From Litoditis marina (lineage: Eukaryota > Nematoda > Chromadorea > Rhabditida > Rhabditidae): a DNA stretch of 64,000 nucleotides. This document shows positions 24,401 to 34,297 of the stretch, piece by piece. Under the pieces are notes generated by a model that was not told the origin of the DNA, did not search any database, and worked only from the letters and a program-made list of their open reading frames with translations. The DNA is taken from assembly GCA_964036275.1 (NCBI GenBank), contig OZ038435.1, positions 6,330,187 through 6,394,186 on the forward strand, given 5' to 3'. The position numbers and the translations under genes were made by a program. Within the stretch, counting starts at the first letter, position 1. Every line of letters starts with the position of its first letter.

Positions 24401-26602
24401 GAACTTTTCGAGTTTCAAAAATTTCGAGTTTTTCGAGTTTCGAGTTTTTCGAGTTTGGAGAAAAACCGAGTTTTTCGAGTTTCGAGTTACTCGAGTTTTG
24501 GAGATTTCGAGTTTTTCCAGTTTCGAGTCGAACTCGAAACTCGAAATTTCGAGTTATTTCGAGTTTTTTCGAAATTCGAGTTTGGCTTTAACAACCCTAT
24601 GTTTTACTAATTGATTTTTGTACTGGGTCAGTGGCTTATCTTCTGATGAGGCCTCGACCACTGACCCTAAGACATCGTAAAGGTGGTGAGGCCGAAACGA
24701 TGTATTTTATTTTAAACTTAGTCATTATTAACTTCATAGATAGTATTTATTACTTTTAATTCATTTAACCATTCATTTATTGACTTCATCCTAGTTAACT
24801 TGACTTCATTTAACCTATTTTTGCTTATTTAGTTTCTACGATACCTAAGAGTGTTTTTTTGCCTTTTCCCTCGTCCCCTTTGCCTCAGCCCTCGTCCCCT
24901 TTGCCATATCCCCCGTCCCCTTTCACCCTCGTCCCCTTTCCTATTGGCCTCTTGAATCGTATCTGTTCTGGTGAAACCGACGTTGTGGTTTGATTTCAGG
25001 GACAAACAGATGCAGATTTCTTCAACGAAATCGTTCAGGTAACTCAAGTAACTGTGTAAGGTTGATACTAAATACAAGTCCTGGCGATTGGTATAAGATC
25101 AAATATGGAGCAATTGAGAGTACATCGTTTTTTTTCAAATCTCACCGTCACACATCAATGTCTGCAGCTTGGTACCATCAGTGTCCTGCTGATTGGTGAG
25201 AAAGTACCCAGGAGAAGCCAACTCCTCAAGGGTATCGGAAGACAATCCGTGCTCTTGTATATAGTCTAGAGAAGAATTATAGTATATCTGTATCAGTTGA
25301 AAAAATCGAAAGATCTCAGAAACTCATTATTGTCAGTAAAATAGAGATATCTGTACTACCAGTTGGGACATTTGCGCACTTGAGTGTAGCCTGTTCTGTC
25401 AGATAAAACAAACTGCACACCGACAGTGAATTGGTAGAAAAATACTAGGAGTAAAGTGAAGAGCCACGTAAAACTGACATTCTAATGAGGAATTCGTGTA
25501 CTTTGTTATTGCACGTTTCTGGGTTCGGCTGTTTTTAACATGTTTCACGTGACTGTGCAATTGACTAACAGTATAAAACGCATTCGCACACAAGACAATC
25601 ACTGATTTGAGCTATGATTTTGCCATTAATACAACCTGATGTAGTTTCTACTTACTGTAGACAATCAGTATCCCATTGTCGCCTTTGAACGCGTTTGCAA
25701 CCATTTTGGGTGCATGATAACCCCCGTTGCTGAAATACTTGATATAACCTGGCGGCTGAGGAAACGTTACAAACACTGGCACAATCAGCAAAAAATGAAT
25801 TTTAACACAGCGTAAACGGTCTACTACAGTAATCTCATGCCACTATCTGGGTTTATAATTACTTACTTCATCCCGATAGTTTGTTCTATTGATACTTTAC
25901 TCTGATTTCGAAAGTTTTTGGAAGTAGAATAGTTCGAATGCATACCTGTACGAAGTAGCCAAGAGAAGAATCACTTTTCTAGCATTCGTTCTATGGTTTG
26001 AAGTATCGAATTCTAGAACAGCTTGTTGGATGGCTCTGCAATGGACTGGCAGTTGCGTGAGAACACAGAGTGAGAAAGTGTACTCATGGTTCTATGAACC
26101 GTCAAGAGTTTGAATTGTGGTACAAAACTGAATGAGAGATTCGCAAATTCATATTGAATCTAAATGAAGGTATTTACAATTGTTGATCGGAGTCGAAAGT
26201 CTGGGAAAGATTGCGAGTTCCACAACCACAGTGCCTACCCCTCGATGTTTGTTCCTGGCTGGTCGTGGTACGGTATGTCAGTGACAGATGCCAGTGCATT
26301 GTTGTCCAGACTACCGAGAGACGCTACCGTTGTCACGTTGTCGGCATAGGATATAATGCCCATTCGAGAATGGAACTGAATTAGGCAGAAGGTTTCGGAA
26401 TAATCATTTGAAACAATTACGTTCAACTTCTTACAATTCTATGAATTATACCTTGATAATGTAAAACGTTTGCAACTTTATAAATTGTACCTAAATCATT
26501 GTCCTTGGCCACTTTCTGATGTGTGGAATGAACCTACTATTATATTATTATAACCCTTGTTTGATCATCTTTAGCGAACGGAAAATCGAGGAACGTAAAT
26601 GA
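21472..26602 (-). CDS. vWA plus C-type lectin protein (clec-like), 5' end unresolved
   Basis: Minus-strand exons, 5' to 3': 26602-26555, 26375-26239, 26035-25946, 25755-25656, 25265-25146, 23530-23462, 23118-22965, 22427-22345, 21656-21472. The first five encode a vWA domain (AKDDQTR, MGIISYADN, AIQQAVLEF, RKVILLLATSY, MVANAF, GILIVYNYIQEHG, LEELASPGYF). Then comes a cysteine block MCDANCFCPPNY, and a C-type lectin domain: CYYATTIMQNY, NDCSKFNNGYLA, NYWAGFIWD, LWIDGT, DCVYVIRTG, WVHTDC, FQFVCEAP, then TGA. Such vWA/lectin proteins are secreted and are expanded in Caenorhabditis, often linked to pathogen responses. Two junctions (25946 to 25755 and 22965 to 22427) are one base out of phase by my reading. 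The 1.6-kb intron at 25145-23531 holds nested transposons. A signal peptide was not found, though more N-terminal sequence may lie at 26600-26860. It could be a decaying gene. Confidence 0.72.
21687..21862 (-). repeat. tRNA-derived SINE, copy 2, in the last intron of the lectin gene
   Basis: Same family and orientation as 18324-18505. On the minus strand it has an A-box-like TAGTGGTTAGCAG and a B box GGCTCGATTCC (complement at 21707-21717), then the shared body ending in GGCGACGAGTATA on the plus strand. Confidence 0.55.
23997..24599. mobile_element. hAT-like MITE nested in the MULE-type element
   Basis: Termini TAGGGTTGTTAATCGAG and GGCTTTAACAACCCTA match the hAT MITEs at 13169 and 36839. 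Both arms are TTTCGAGTTT-type repeats. The middle (about 24205-24365) is unrelated, which suggests a composite of two insertions. The flanking 8-mers do not match well, so the target duplication is eroded or the element is rearranged. Confidence 0.65.
24625..24703 (+). other. Structured segment with hammerhead-like core and competing hairpins
   Basis: CTGATGAGGCCTC (24643-24655) and GAGGCCGAAAC (24688-24698) are the conserved strands of a hammerhead core with a stem II. Perfect arms GGGTCAGTGG/CCACTGACCC and ACATCGT/ACGATGT offer rival pairings. I could not place stems I and III or a cleavage site, so function is unproven. Confidence 0.3.
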
Positions 26603-27196
26603 CTGCAAACGAATGCCGGCCAAACATTGGTCACGAAACTCAATTTCATATCAAGAAATGACATCTTTTTAAGAAGAAGCAGATGTTTGGCGTATCTCTG
26701 GTCAACACAGAATTTTGCATGGAAACCATCTGATTGAGTCATGTTGATCATTTGGCCCATTCTCGCGGAGGCAAAAGAGAAAACAAACCTGGGAAGTGCT
26801 GGATGATTTCTGCAGATTGTACCATGCAAATGTAGTTTGCACATATCCCAATAACTGAAATGAAATTCAACAGTGGCAAGGTGAGTATGGAAACATTACG
26901 TTATTATACTAGAGATATTTGAATAGTCACGTAAACTTAGCATTCTAAAAAAGCAGTAAGCACTCCGTTCCAGAATTCTGCTGTGTTTAACACATTACAA
27001 TTGACTAATAGTACGGCCGAAATAAACTTGAGCTTGACCGAACTACTGAAAACAAGGAATGTTTGTTATTATTTGTTAACGGTGTATCACCGCCTTGGAA
27101 CGCAGCGAGGTGAAGCATTGACATTTGTCACTATGACCGTACGCCGATGGACCGAGGGCTGGTTGACCAAGAGCTTTCAGGGTCAATTCCACAAGG

Positions 27197-27387
27197 AACC
27201 CGGTATTTCGTCAACCCTAACAGGTAACCTTAACCGGCTTACCTGGTTAACTCTTTTGTTAACCCTTTTGTAACCCTCTTTTACAATGTGTTTTGGAGAA
27301 AAGTCGGGGTTACCAAGTGGTTAATTAAAGGGTTAACCTGGTAACCCAGTTAATGGTTTACTGCTAGGGTTAACGAAATACCGGGTT
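27197..27387. mobile_element. MITE with AACCCGGTATTTCG termini
   Basis: Inverted ends AACCCGGTATTTCG (27197) and CGAAATACCGGGTT (to 27387) enclose further inverted GGTAACC/GGTTAACC units. It is 191 bp, non-coding and lies between the two lectin-type genes. Confidence 0.7.
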
Positions 27388-27693
27388 AAATAAATGATTT
27401 CGCCAGTTTTTAGCGCAGGCCATTCGCGCAATTTTGTTGGTGATTAGTCTTTGAGCTCAGGTTATAGTACATCCAGAAAAAAACTACCCTAAATCTCTAA
27501 TTTTACTTCAGAAAAGCTTATTGCTTGCAAGTGACCGGTCACCGGCAACGTTTAAAGACATGTAGTGAACCAACATCTGCTATTCCTCGGGGACCGCTGG
27601 AAGATGAGGAGTCGATCAGAACCATTATGTCCGTCCACACTGTTTCCCGATTACAGTTACAACGTGGACCGTTCACTGCAATCAATGAAAGAC

Positions 27694-27873
27694 ATCAGAA
27701 TACGTATGCTAGAAGATCCCGGCACATTCATCCTATCCTGCGTCTCTCGCTCTGCCTCACTATTTCTCGTCTCTTATATCCCGGCGGGATGTAAGAGCAG
27801 AGAAAGAGCGTCTGTTTGAGGAGACGCAGGAAGGGATGAAGGTGCCGGGATCTTTTAGCATACGTACTCTGAT
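27694..27873. mobile_element. Fold-back element, about 85-bp inverted arms
   Basis: The whole 180 bp is an imperfect palindrome. The left arm starts ATCAGAATACGTATGCTAG and the right arm ends TAGCATACGTACTCTGAT; AGATCCCGGCAC and CTGCGTCTC also recur in inverse. There is almost no unique centre. Related fragments occur near 18.1-18.9 kb. Confidence 0.8.
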
Positions 27874-28215
27874 CAACCAGTGAATAATAAACTTCGTCCA
27901 GAACCAACAAGGGAATCATTGTCGCTGCCCAACCGTTGCTGGATCACTAACAACTAAGAGTGTGAGTTTCAACTGCTGAATACTTGTCCCAGTATGTGTA
28001 GTTGAATTCAGTCAAGTTGAATATTTGTCTCAAAAATGGTGTACGTCTTGGAATACAGCACGAAGTTCTAGACCTTTTGTTGATCAATATGTACGGTGCC
28101 AACACGAATGCGATGGTACTTACGGTATCCTATTGTTAATACGATGTGCTTGATCAGTTTGCTATCATTGTAGAATTGAGATTGCATGTAATTTTCCGTT
28201 CAAGGTAGAAGGTAC

Positions 28216-30240
28216 CTGAAGAATTTGTAGATGGTTTTGGTGTCGACGGTGGTGAAGTGACCCTAGTAGTGGTGGTTGGGGTTGTGGTGGTGGGCGGTTG
28301 TGTAGTTTGCATTGGCGTGGTGGGTTGCTGAGATGTTGAGACCGAACCAGTGCCTTAACAGATCCGATTGTGTACTTTATGTAATACAGTAACAAAGATG
28401 TTCAAACATCAAACTTACAAAACACTTTTCACGTACGCATCACCAAAAATTTTAAGTTTTCATCTGTGAGGTAGTAAAAGTGTGGGGAATGATCGAAAAA
28501 GCGAACATGTTTGAACGAGGTGCTTCCAATTGAGGCGCCAAGGTCCTATCGCCCGCTGTGAAGCAGTGAAGCTCTGATAGACAAAGTAACAAAACTTCGA
28601 AATTGTTGAACTAACAGTGATTGCACTGACGACAGGAGTTGCACAAAAGGCAGGTGGCCAGTGGAGAACCCCCATTCAAATTTGCAGGAGTGACAGAGTA
28701 AATTGAATTGGCGGGGAACGGATCCCAAATGCTCGTGTTACCACTCAGAGCCACCACAGAGAATGATACAGATGACATGCTTGACTTCACAAATTTACTC
28801 GCGGCCAAAATGTCCGCAGCGTCTCTAAAAAGCAAAATATTGGCAATCCGAATCTGACCTCGTGTTCACTCTGTACAAGCAATAATTCTGAGCTGGTGTA
28901 TACATTGAGGTACACATGCAGTAGAGTCTCAACAACTTATTGAATTTTCATTGTCAAGAGAGTGTGAAGATGGCACGTCACGTCAAGCACATGCAACTGA
29001 ATGTCAATGAACGGCGTAGCTCTAAGAATTACTTCCAGTGTTACTGGAAATCAACTTACGCACGTTGATGCAGAGAATAATACCACCGACAGCGAGGTAC
29101 CGATGTAGTCCAGATAGTTTGAATAGAGGTGCTGGATCATTCTGTAGAAACACCGAGTTTAAATGCCATTCAATAAGTATAACTAGGACATCTACCTCTG
29201 GAAAACTGCTTGCTTTTTCTTGACTATCATATCAGCGTACCAATCATGAAGAACGCTCAGTGTTTGTTAAAAGCCGAGTTACCAAAAATAGTGCTTTAAG
29301 GAAGGCAGAATGGAGAGCTAGTTTAGGTACCCCGGGGTACCTAAACATAAGGTTGCGCGCGCCAAGACCGGCTAAAACATGTGAACGGTATGCAAAGTGG
29401 GTTGGTTAGTGTGAGTTAAAGTTTGTATATATCGGTTTCATTTGAGGAGCTCTTTAATATGAATTTTACTTTCTGCCCCCTTTAACATGATAATTATTAT
29501 TTTGGAAAAATGTACGGAACGCGTGGGAGTGAACGGTAACTTACTTTAAAACTGTTTCGGTCTTCCCTCCATTGGCAAGTCCTTGCTGATACACATCATA
29601 AAGTTGATGACAGGCAGTCGAACTATCAGTTGTCATTGGAAACGAAGTTTCACCCGAACCGAAAGATACGAATGAAACATGCTGTTGAGCAGGGAAGGAA
29701 AGGTAAGGTAGAACTAGGTTCCACGTGAAGTTGTACTCCTGCAATTGATCTGTGACCAGCCAGTAGTAGAACAAGCACAATCGTAGGAAATACATTCAAC
29801 CGTTCGGCTTTGCGGTAACAGAAACGCTTTCCAGTTTTAACAGGAGAGTAGGGGTAATCTTTTTCTCTTTTCCTGAAGAAGTTCCAAAACGTTAGCAGAA
29901 GAAAATAAAAATAAATAGTTGCTACTTAACGCTGTTAAAGTTCGTAGAACGAACCTGGGTGATGTCAGAAGCGGTGACGTAATTGGTGGTATCTAGCATA
30001 AATAGCGCATATGTTTTACAATCGGAACGGAACTGGGAAGATTGCGGAGGACATTGTGGTACGGCTGCAAGTACGTCATTATCGTCTGCTCAGTATACAT
30101 GATTGTGTAAATCGTGTTGGCAAAAGGGATATAATTTTCACAGGTTTTTTTCCTGAACGGTTAATCTATATAACTGTGTTTTGTCGAAAAAACCTACCGA
30201 AAGGTGACAGAAATAGAAACAGAATCAGCAACTTCAGCAT
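28216..30240 (-). CDS. Secreted vWA-like protein related to the neighbouring lectin gene, incomplete
   Basis: Clean minus-strand exons: 30240-30198 (signal peptide MLKLLILFLFLSPF), 30064-29955 (Cys-rich start, then ALFMLDTTNYVT in the vWA metal-site position) and 29738-29545 (HVSFVSFGSGETSF, ending near KTETVLK). Later pieces align by domain order with the downstream lectin gene but do not all join in phase: about 29195-29060 (VDVLVILIEWHL...GGIILCINV), from 28824 down to about 28690 (RDAADILAASKFV) and a Thr/Pro linker at 28353-28216. No convincing lectin domain follows. The metal site reads DTTNY instead of DxSxS, so ion binding is doubtful. It is either a divergent, partly missed gene or a pseudogene sister of the gene at 21472-26602. 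Confidence 0.55.
29321..29346. repeat. Perfect 26-bp palindrome
   Basis: The half-site GTTTAGGTACCCC is followed at once by its exact reverse complement. It lies in an intron of the minus-strand vWA-like gene. Confidence 0.9.
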
Positions 30241-31029
30241 TAGCAGGGTTCTAGTTGAAGAAAAGGACCAGGGTTTGCGATGATAAGGGTGTGCGTCAAT
30301 AGATAAAGGGTCGTTAACTTTTCCCGAAACAGTACTATGTAACAGCTGTTTCGAGTTGAGTTTCAATTGTTGTTCCGATAAGTTGTAAAATGTCAAGTTT
30401 GTTTTTGTTTTGTTAAGTTGTGAAGCAGAACTTCGTTAATAGTAGAAAAATTCCGTGAACCCAGGAAAATGCCAAGTGAATCTGTATTGATTAGTACTCT
30501 GAGACGGGAGATGGTCTGTTTGGACGATTTTTAGGATGGTCGTCTCAAGGGGTCGTGGGGAAGTGAAAAGGTCACAAAAATGGTTGTCTCTTACGAGTCG
30601 TCCAAACCGCCTCACTTGGAAAACCGAAATGAGGTCACCAAAACGTGGTCTATAGATAGCGTCCAAACCACTCCACTCTGCGAAGGTGATAAACTACAAA
30701 GCAATGTAAAAAATATTAATTTGAAAAGATGACATGTTTCTCGTGATAAACACGTGAAATCGTGTGCATCTTATTTTCCGTCGATCGCCTATATGCAGCG
30801 GTTGATTTTCTTTTACAGCACTGATAAACTTTTATTTTTCACGTGTTCTTTCTTTTATTCATAGATTTATTGATTTTTCCTGTACTTGGTTTGCTATCGA
30901 TAATTGGGTTTTCATTCCTGACCGATTATAGTCTGTTTCACCAATCGATGTACTCCTAAAGTAATCCGTCAATTATTCAAGGGGGTGTTTTCTAATGAAA
31001 AAGTCATTACTTTGGTTTTAAATTTCCAG
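30241..31029. other. Region between the vWA-like gene and the MULE remnant
   Basis: It would contain the promoter of the minus-strand gene starting at 30240. Near 30500-30670 there are repeated, partly inverted GTCGTCCAAAC/GTTTGGACG-type motifs that may be transposon ends. No exon is supported. Confidence 0.35.
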
Positions 31030-31624
31030 AGTCAGTAGTAGTAAACATGCAGAAGACACTATCAACATTTTAAGGAGTTCTGAATACGCTAATATACCAA
31101 ACTTTGACCTGGAAGAGGTAGCAGATTACTGTAGAGGGTTATAAGTGGGTGGAACAAACTATACATGTTGTCCTCCTTGCGCCATCCAACCACTGTATTT
31201 TAATTAGCAAGTAACCGTATCGCAGTGAGTAGTTAGTGAGAAGTTGAGAGATAGGGAAACAATAGCCTAGTTTCGGTTTCTGTTCCCCTACCTAATCAGG
31301 TAACCTAAAAAAAGTTGCCGGAGAGCCCGATTAGATACGGAACTTACCCACATTAATTTTTTAGATATTCGATCCGGTGAAGGTGGTTGGTTGTGTTTTC
31401 CACCTCTCACAGGCACTGAACAGAAGAAGAAACGAGTATGCATTACGTGCAGTCTTAGTAGGAATTATCTGGACAAAATCAATTGTTTTGCTGCCAATTG
31501 TCTCTCAATCTAAAGAAATTTTGTATTTATAGGGAGAATGGATGGAGCCGGAGATGATCCTCAAATGGAACAAGTGGCTCGTTCGTGAGCATAGGACATC
31601 TAATTCGGCAGAGGCGTACCACAG
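31030..31624 (+). pseudogene. Mutator-like (MULE) transposase remnant
   Basis: Three exon-like blocks join in phase: 31030-31117, 31365 to about 31448 and 31533-31624. The second encodes VVGCVFHLSQALNRR, matching the Cys-x-Phe-His...Gln-Ala motif that follows the catalytic domain of MULE transposases. The third encodes REHRTSNSAEAYHR, matching the RTNNSxEGWHR motif further downstream in the same family. The catalytic DDE domain and DNA-binding N-terminus are not visible. The right side runs toward the satellite array that begins near 31968. Splice sites are intact, so expression of a fragment cannot be excluded. Confidence 0.62.
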
Positions 31625-31967
31625 GTTTGTCTTTTAAACATATTTTTATTTATTTCTTTTGTTGATCACGCTTGTTCACTCTAGGGGCGACTCCCTATAG
31701 AATAGTTGCATAGTGGTAACAACACAGGTGAAACACATGTAAATCAATCAGAAAGAATTCATGGAACCCAGGCTAACACGGCGAGTTACGAAGACAAAAT
31801 GGGATATAAATATTACGGATGCCAACTGATTACTTCATCATATGAAAAAGGTTTGTCCATTCCTACGTGGTTTTCAACTGATTATGTTCGCTTACACTGT
31901 TTTTCTCAATAGAAATCGTTTTGTGATACTCTTTTTGTAAGACTGTGCGTGAAAGTGTAGTCCACAT

Positions 31968-33720
31968 CGTTCGAGACTCTGAGAAGCTCGAACCAGCGTC
32001 TCAGAGTTCGAGATGAGACACTGAGACGAGCGTCTGAGAAACCCATTCGGGATTATGAGAAGCTTGAACGAGCTTCTCAGAGTTTGAGATGAGACACTGG
32101 GACGAGCGTCTGAGTCACCCATTCGAGACTCTGAGAAGCTCAAACCAGCGTCTCAGAGTTCAGGATGAGACACTGGGACAAGCGTCCGAGAAACCCATTC
32201 GAAACTCTGAGAAACTCGAACCAGCGTCTCAGAGTTCGAGATGAGACACTGGGACGAGCGTCTGAGAAACCCATTCGGGATTCTGAGAAGCTTGAACGAG
32301 CGTCTCAGAGTTTGAGATGAGACACTGGGACGAGCGTCTGAGTCACCCATTCGAGACTCTGAGAAGCTCAAACCACGTCTCAGAGTTTGAGATGAGACAC
32401 TGGGACGAGCGTCTGAGAAACCCATTCGAGACTGAGAAGCTTAAACCAGCGTCTCAGAGTTTGAGAGGAAACACTGGGATCGGTCCGAGAAACCCACTCG
32501 GGAATCTGAGAAGCTTGAACCAGCGTCTCAGAGTTTGAGATGAGACACTGGGACGAGCGTCTGAGAACCCATTCGGGATTCTGAGAAGCTTGAACCAACG
32601 TCTCAGAGTTTGAGATGAGACACTGGGACGAGCGTCTGAGAAACCCATTCGAGACTATGAGAAACTTGAACCAGCGTCTCAGAGTTTGAGATGAGACTCT
32701 GGGACGAGCGTCTGAGAAACCCACTCGGGAATCTGAGAAACTCGAACCAGCGTCTCAGAGTTTGAGATGAGGCACTGGGACGAGAGTCTGAGAAACCCAT
32801 TCGGGATTCTGAGAAGCTTGAACCAGCGTCTCAGAGTTTGAGATGAGACACTGGGACGAGCGTCTGAGAAACCCATTCCAAACTCTGAGAACCTCTTGCG
32901 AGGATCTCAGAGTTTGGCATATGAGATCACCGACAAAGTATCTGAGAGACTAGAACGAGCGTCTGAGAAACCCATTCGAGATTCTGAGAAGCTTAAACCA
33001 GCGTCTCAAAGTTTGAGATGAGACACTGGGACGAGCGTCTGAGAAACCCACTCGGGAATCTGAGAAGCTCGAACCAGCGTCTTAGAGTTTGAGATGAGAC
33101 ACTGGGACGAGAGTCTGAGAAACCCATTCGGGATTCTGAGAAGCTTGAACCAGCGTCTCAGAGTTTGAGATGAGACACTGGGACGAGCGTCTGAGAAACT
33201 CACTCGGGAATCTGAGAAGCTCGAACCAGCGTCTCAGAGTTTGAGATGAGACACTGGGACGAGAGTCTGAGAAACCCATTCGGGATTCTGAGAAGCTTGA
33301 ACCAGCGTCCCAGAGTTCAGGATGAGACACTGGGACGAGCGTCTGAGAAACCCATCCGGGATTCTGAGAAGCTTGAACCAGTGTCTCAGAGTTTGGCATA
33401 TGAGATCACCGACAAAGTATCTGAGAGACTAGAACGAGCGTCTGAGAAACCCATTCCAAACTCTGAGAACATCTTGCGAGGGTCTCAGAGTTTGGCATAT
33501 GAGATCATCGACAAAGTATCTGAAAGACTAGAACAAGCGTCTGAGAAACGCATTCCAAACTCCGAGAACCTCTTGCAAGCGTCTCAGATTCTCGAATGGG
33601 TGACTTAGATGATCGTTCCAGTGTCTCAGATACTTTCAGATACTTCGTCGGTGACTTGTGCCAAACTCTGAGACGCTGGTTGGAGCTTTTCAGAGCTTCG
33701 ATTGAGTTTCTCAGATGGTA
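31968..33720 (-). repeat. Satellite array, 76-bp form
   Basis: About 20 imperfect tandem copies with a 76-bp period. On the plus strand each has ACACTGGGACGAGCGTCTGA, AACCCATTCGGGATTCTGAG and CCAGCGTCTCAGAGTTTGAG. The reverse complement matches the 98-bp satellite at 41-50 kb, minus a 22-bp GATACTTCATCGGTGATCCC-type insert. Copies near 32930 and 33400 carry a similar insert (GATCACCGACAAAGTATC). Open frames in this array are repeat artefacts. Confidence 0.92.
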
Positions 33721-33839
33721 TTAATTTTGCAGCAGTGCTCCCAAAATAAATGTTTCGAATAAATCTATAAGATTTCATTATCCATCCAATGTGCATAACA
33801 AACTACACACTACAAACTGTCGGAACGTAATCCAACTGT

Positions 33840-34120
33840 TTTCCTCACAGTTGAGAGCATTTAAGATTCTAGATGAAGCGTCTGAGGAATAATATCGATA
33901 GTCTGAGACACTGTACATAGCATCTGATATTTCGGTTCCTAAGAGTATCTACTCGGCATCTAAGTCTGTTCTGAGTATCTGACACAGTCAATTCAGCATC
34001 GGATAATTGGGTTTTAAGAATACGTCAGATGTTGTTTCGAACCTCTGAGTCTTAATGAAAGCTCTCAGACACTCAACACGGCATCTGAGAGTCTGCTGAG
34101 ATTGTCTGAGACACTTAACT
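33840..34120. repeat. Decayed satellite fringe with TCTGAGA motifs
   Basis: Irregular TCTGAG/CTCAGA heptamers at roughly 20-30 bp spacing without a clear unit. It looks like an eroded edge of the satellite family. A similar fringe lies at 34920-35310. Confidence 0.5.
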
Positions 34121-34297
34121 CATAATACGCTAGTTTGGTTCTGTAGGGTGATTGTGGACAGCATGTATCTTGGTATTATTGACTGAAAGCACAACTACAA
34201 AATATATAGATTGCTTCATTAAAAAATAACTATATATACAAAAAACATTTGCATCTAGACAGGGCACAAAAATGTGAAAAACAATGTTGCAGAAGTA

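Larger units (their letters stand above)
23756..24959. mobile_element. Non-autonomous TIR element with 10-bp duplication (MULE-like)
   Basis: Flanking direct repeats TCTTGAATCG lie at 23756-23765 and 24950-24959. The element between them has terminal inverted repeats of about 80 bp built from AGGAAAGGGGACGAGGG units (23769-23848 and 24866-24945). Target duplications of 9-11 bp with long terminal repeats are typical of Mutator-like elements. It carries no transposase and contains a second element at 23997-24599. It interrupts an intron of the vWA/lectin gene. Confidence 0.75.

Noticed and set aside
24625..24703. Calling a complete hammerhead ribozyme
   Set aside because: The only candidate cleavage strand (ACATCGTA) lies between the two core strands, an order no hammerhead permutation allows. 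Stem I is not seen either.
24960..25077. Alternative exon of the lectin gene encoding EICICLSLKSN after MCD
   Set aside because: It joins in phase, but the exon at 23530-23462 (ANCFCPPNY) also joins in phase and matches the known lectin cysteine block and the following domain.
31892..33608. Many overlapping frames of 60-120 residues with ETLVRASQ-like repeats
   Set aside because: They follow the 76-bp satellite. The period is not a multiple of three, so all frames cycle and none is selected.
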